Shown: positions 6,173 through 6,185 of the stretch, piece by piece
Layout of the letters: each line of letters starts with the position of its first letter
Position numbering within the stretch: position 1 is the first letter of the stretch
From: Spirochaetaceae bacterium
GTDB taxonomy: Bacteria; Spirochaetota; Spirochaetia; SZUA-6; Fen-1364
Length of the DNA: 6,185 nt
Assembly (NCBI GenBank): GCA_003154555.1
Contig: PMDT01000172.1
Span: forward strand, 1-6,185
Reading direction: 5' to 3'
The notes under the pieces: generated by a model
Told to the model about the DNA's origin: nothing
Database searches by the model: none
Seen by the model: only the letters and a program-made list of their open reading frames with translations
Translations under genes and position numbers: made by a program

Positions 6173-6185
6173 GTGTTGCTGTCCC

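Overview
The window is a GC-rich bacterial chromosomal segment holding six genes packed almost end to end. A short lipoprotein gene, a membrane diguanylate-cyclase-type gene and a TPR-repeat membrane-protein gene lie on the + strand. They converge on a compact three-gene cluster on the - strand. The lineage cannot be fixed from this much sequence. The lipoprotein N-terminus (lipobox followed by an aromatic/Asp-Asn-Pro-Trp-Asp stretch), the HAMP-GGDEF type with a GHxGGDDF signature, and the two-membrane-segment C-terminus of the TPR protein are the sort of thing seen in Spirochaetota, so a high-GC spirochaete relative is my best guess (moderate to low confidence).

Left half, + strand: (1) 3-656, a secreted lipoprotein with a C-terminal Ig-like domain and no known function. 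(2) 657-737, a short gap holding an extended -10 promoter (697-705) and a ribosome binding site (724-728), which together argue for a GTG start at 738 rather than the longer TTG frame. (3) 738-2135, a two-TM sensor with HAMP and GGDEF domains, expected to make c-di-GMP but with a GGDDF signature and no product-inhibition site. (4) 2139-3971, a 610-residue protein with an N-terminal anchor, TPR-like helices, a Pro/Ala/Ser-rich spacer and two C-terminal membrane segments, 3 nt behind the cyclase gene and so probably co-transcribed with it.

Right half, - strand, reading leftwards from 6155: pgeF (peptidoglycan editing factor, laccase-domain family), then a two-part GNAT acetyltransferase whose ATG directly abuts the pgeF stop, then a YjbQ-family gene whose ATG overlaps the GNAT stop by 4 nt. 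The spacing indicates one translationally coupled operon. PgeF is a clean-up enzyme, YjbQ is a small protein with weak thiamine-phosphate synthase activity, and the GNAT resembles the animal histidine N-acetyltransferase NAT16, so a housekeeping or metabolite-repair role is possible but is inference.

No tRNA, rRNA, CRISPR array, insertion sequence or phage gene was seen. The most interesting items are the cyclase/TPR pair as a possible undescribed c-di-GMP-linked membrane module, and the NAT16-like acetyltransferase in a pgeF-yjbQ operon.
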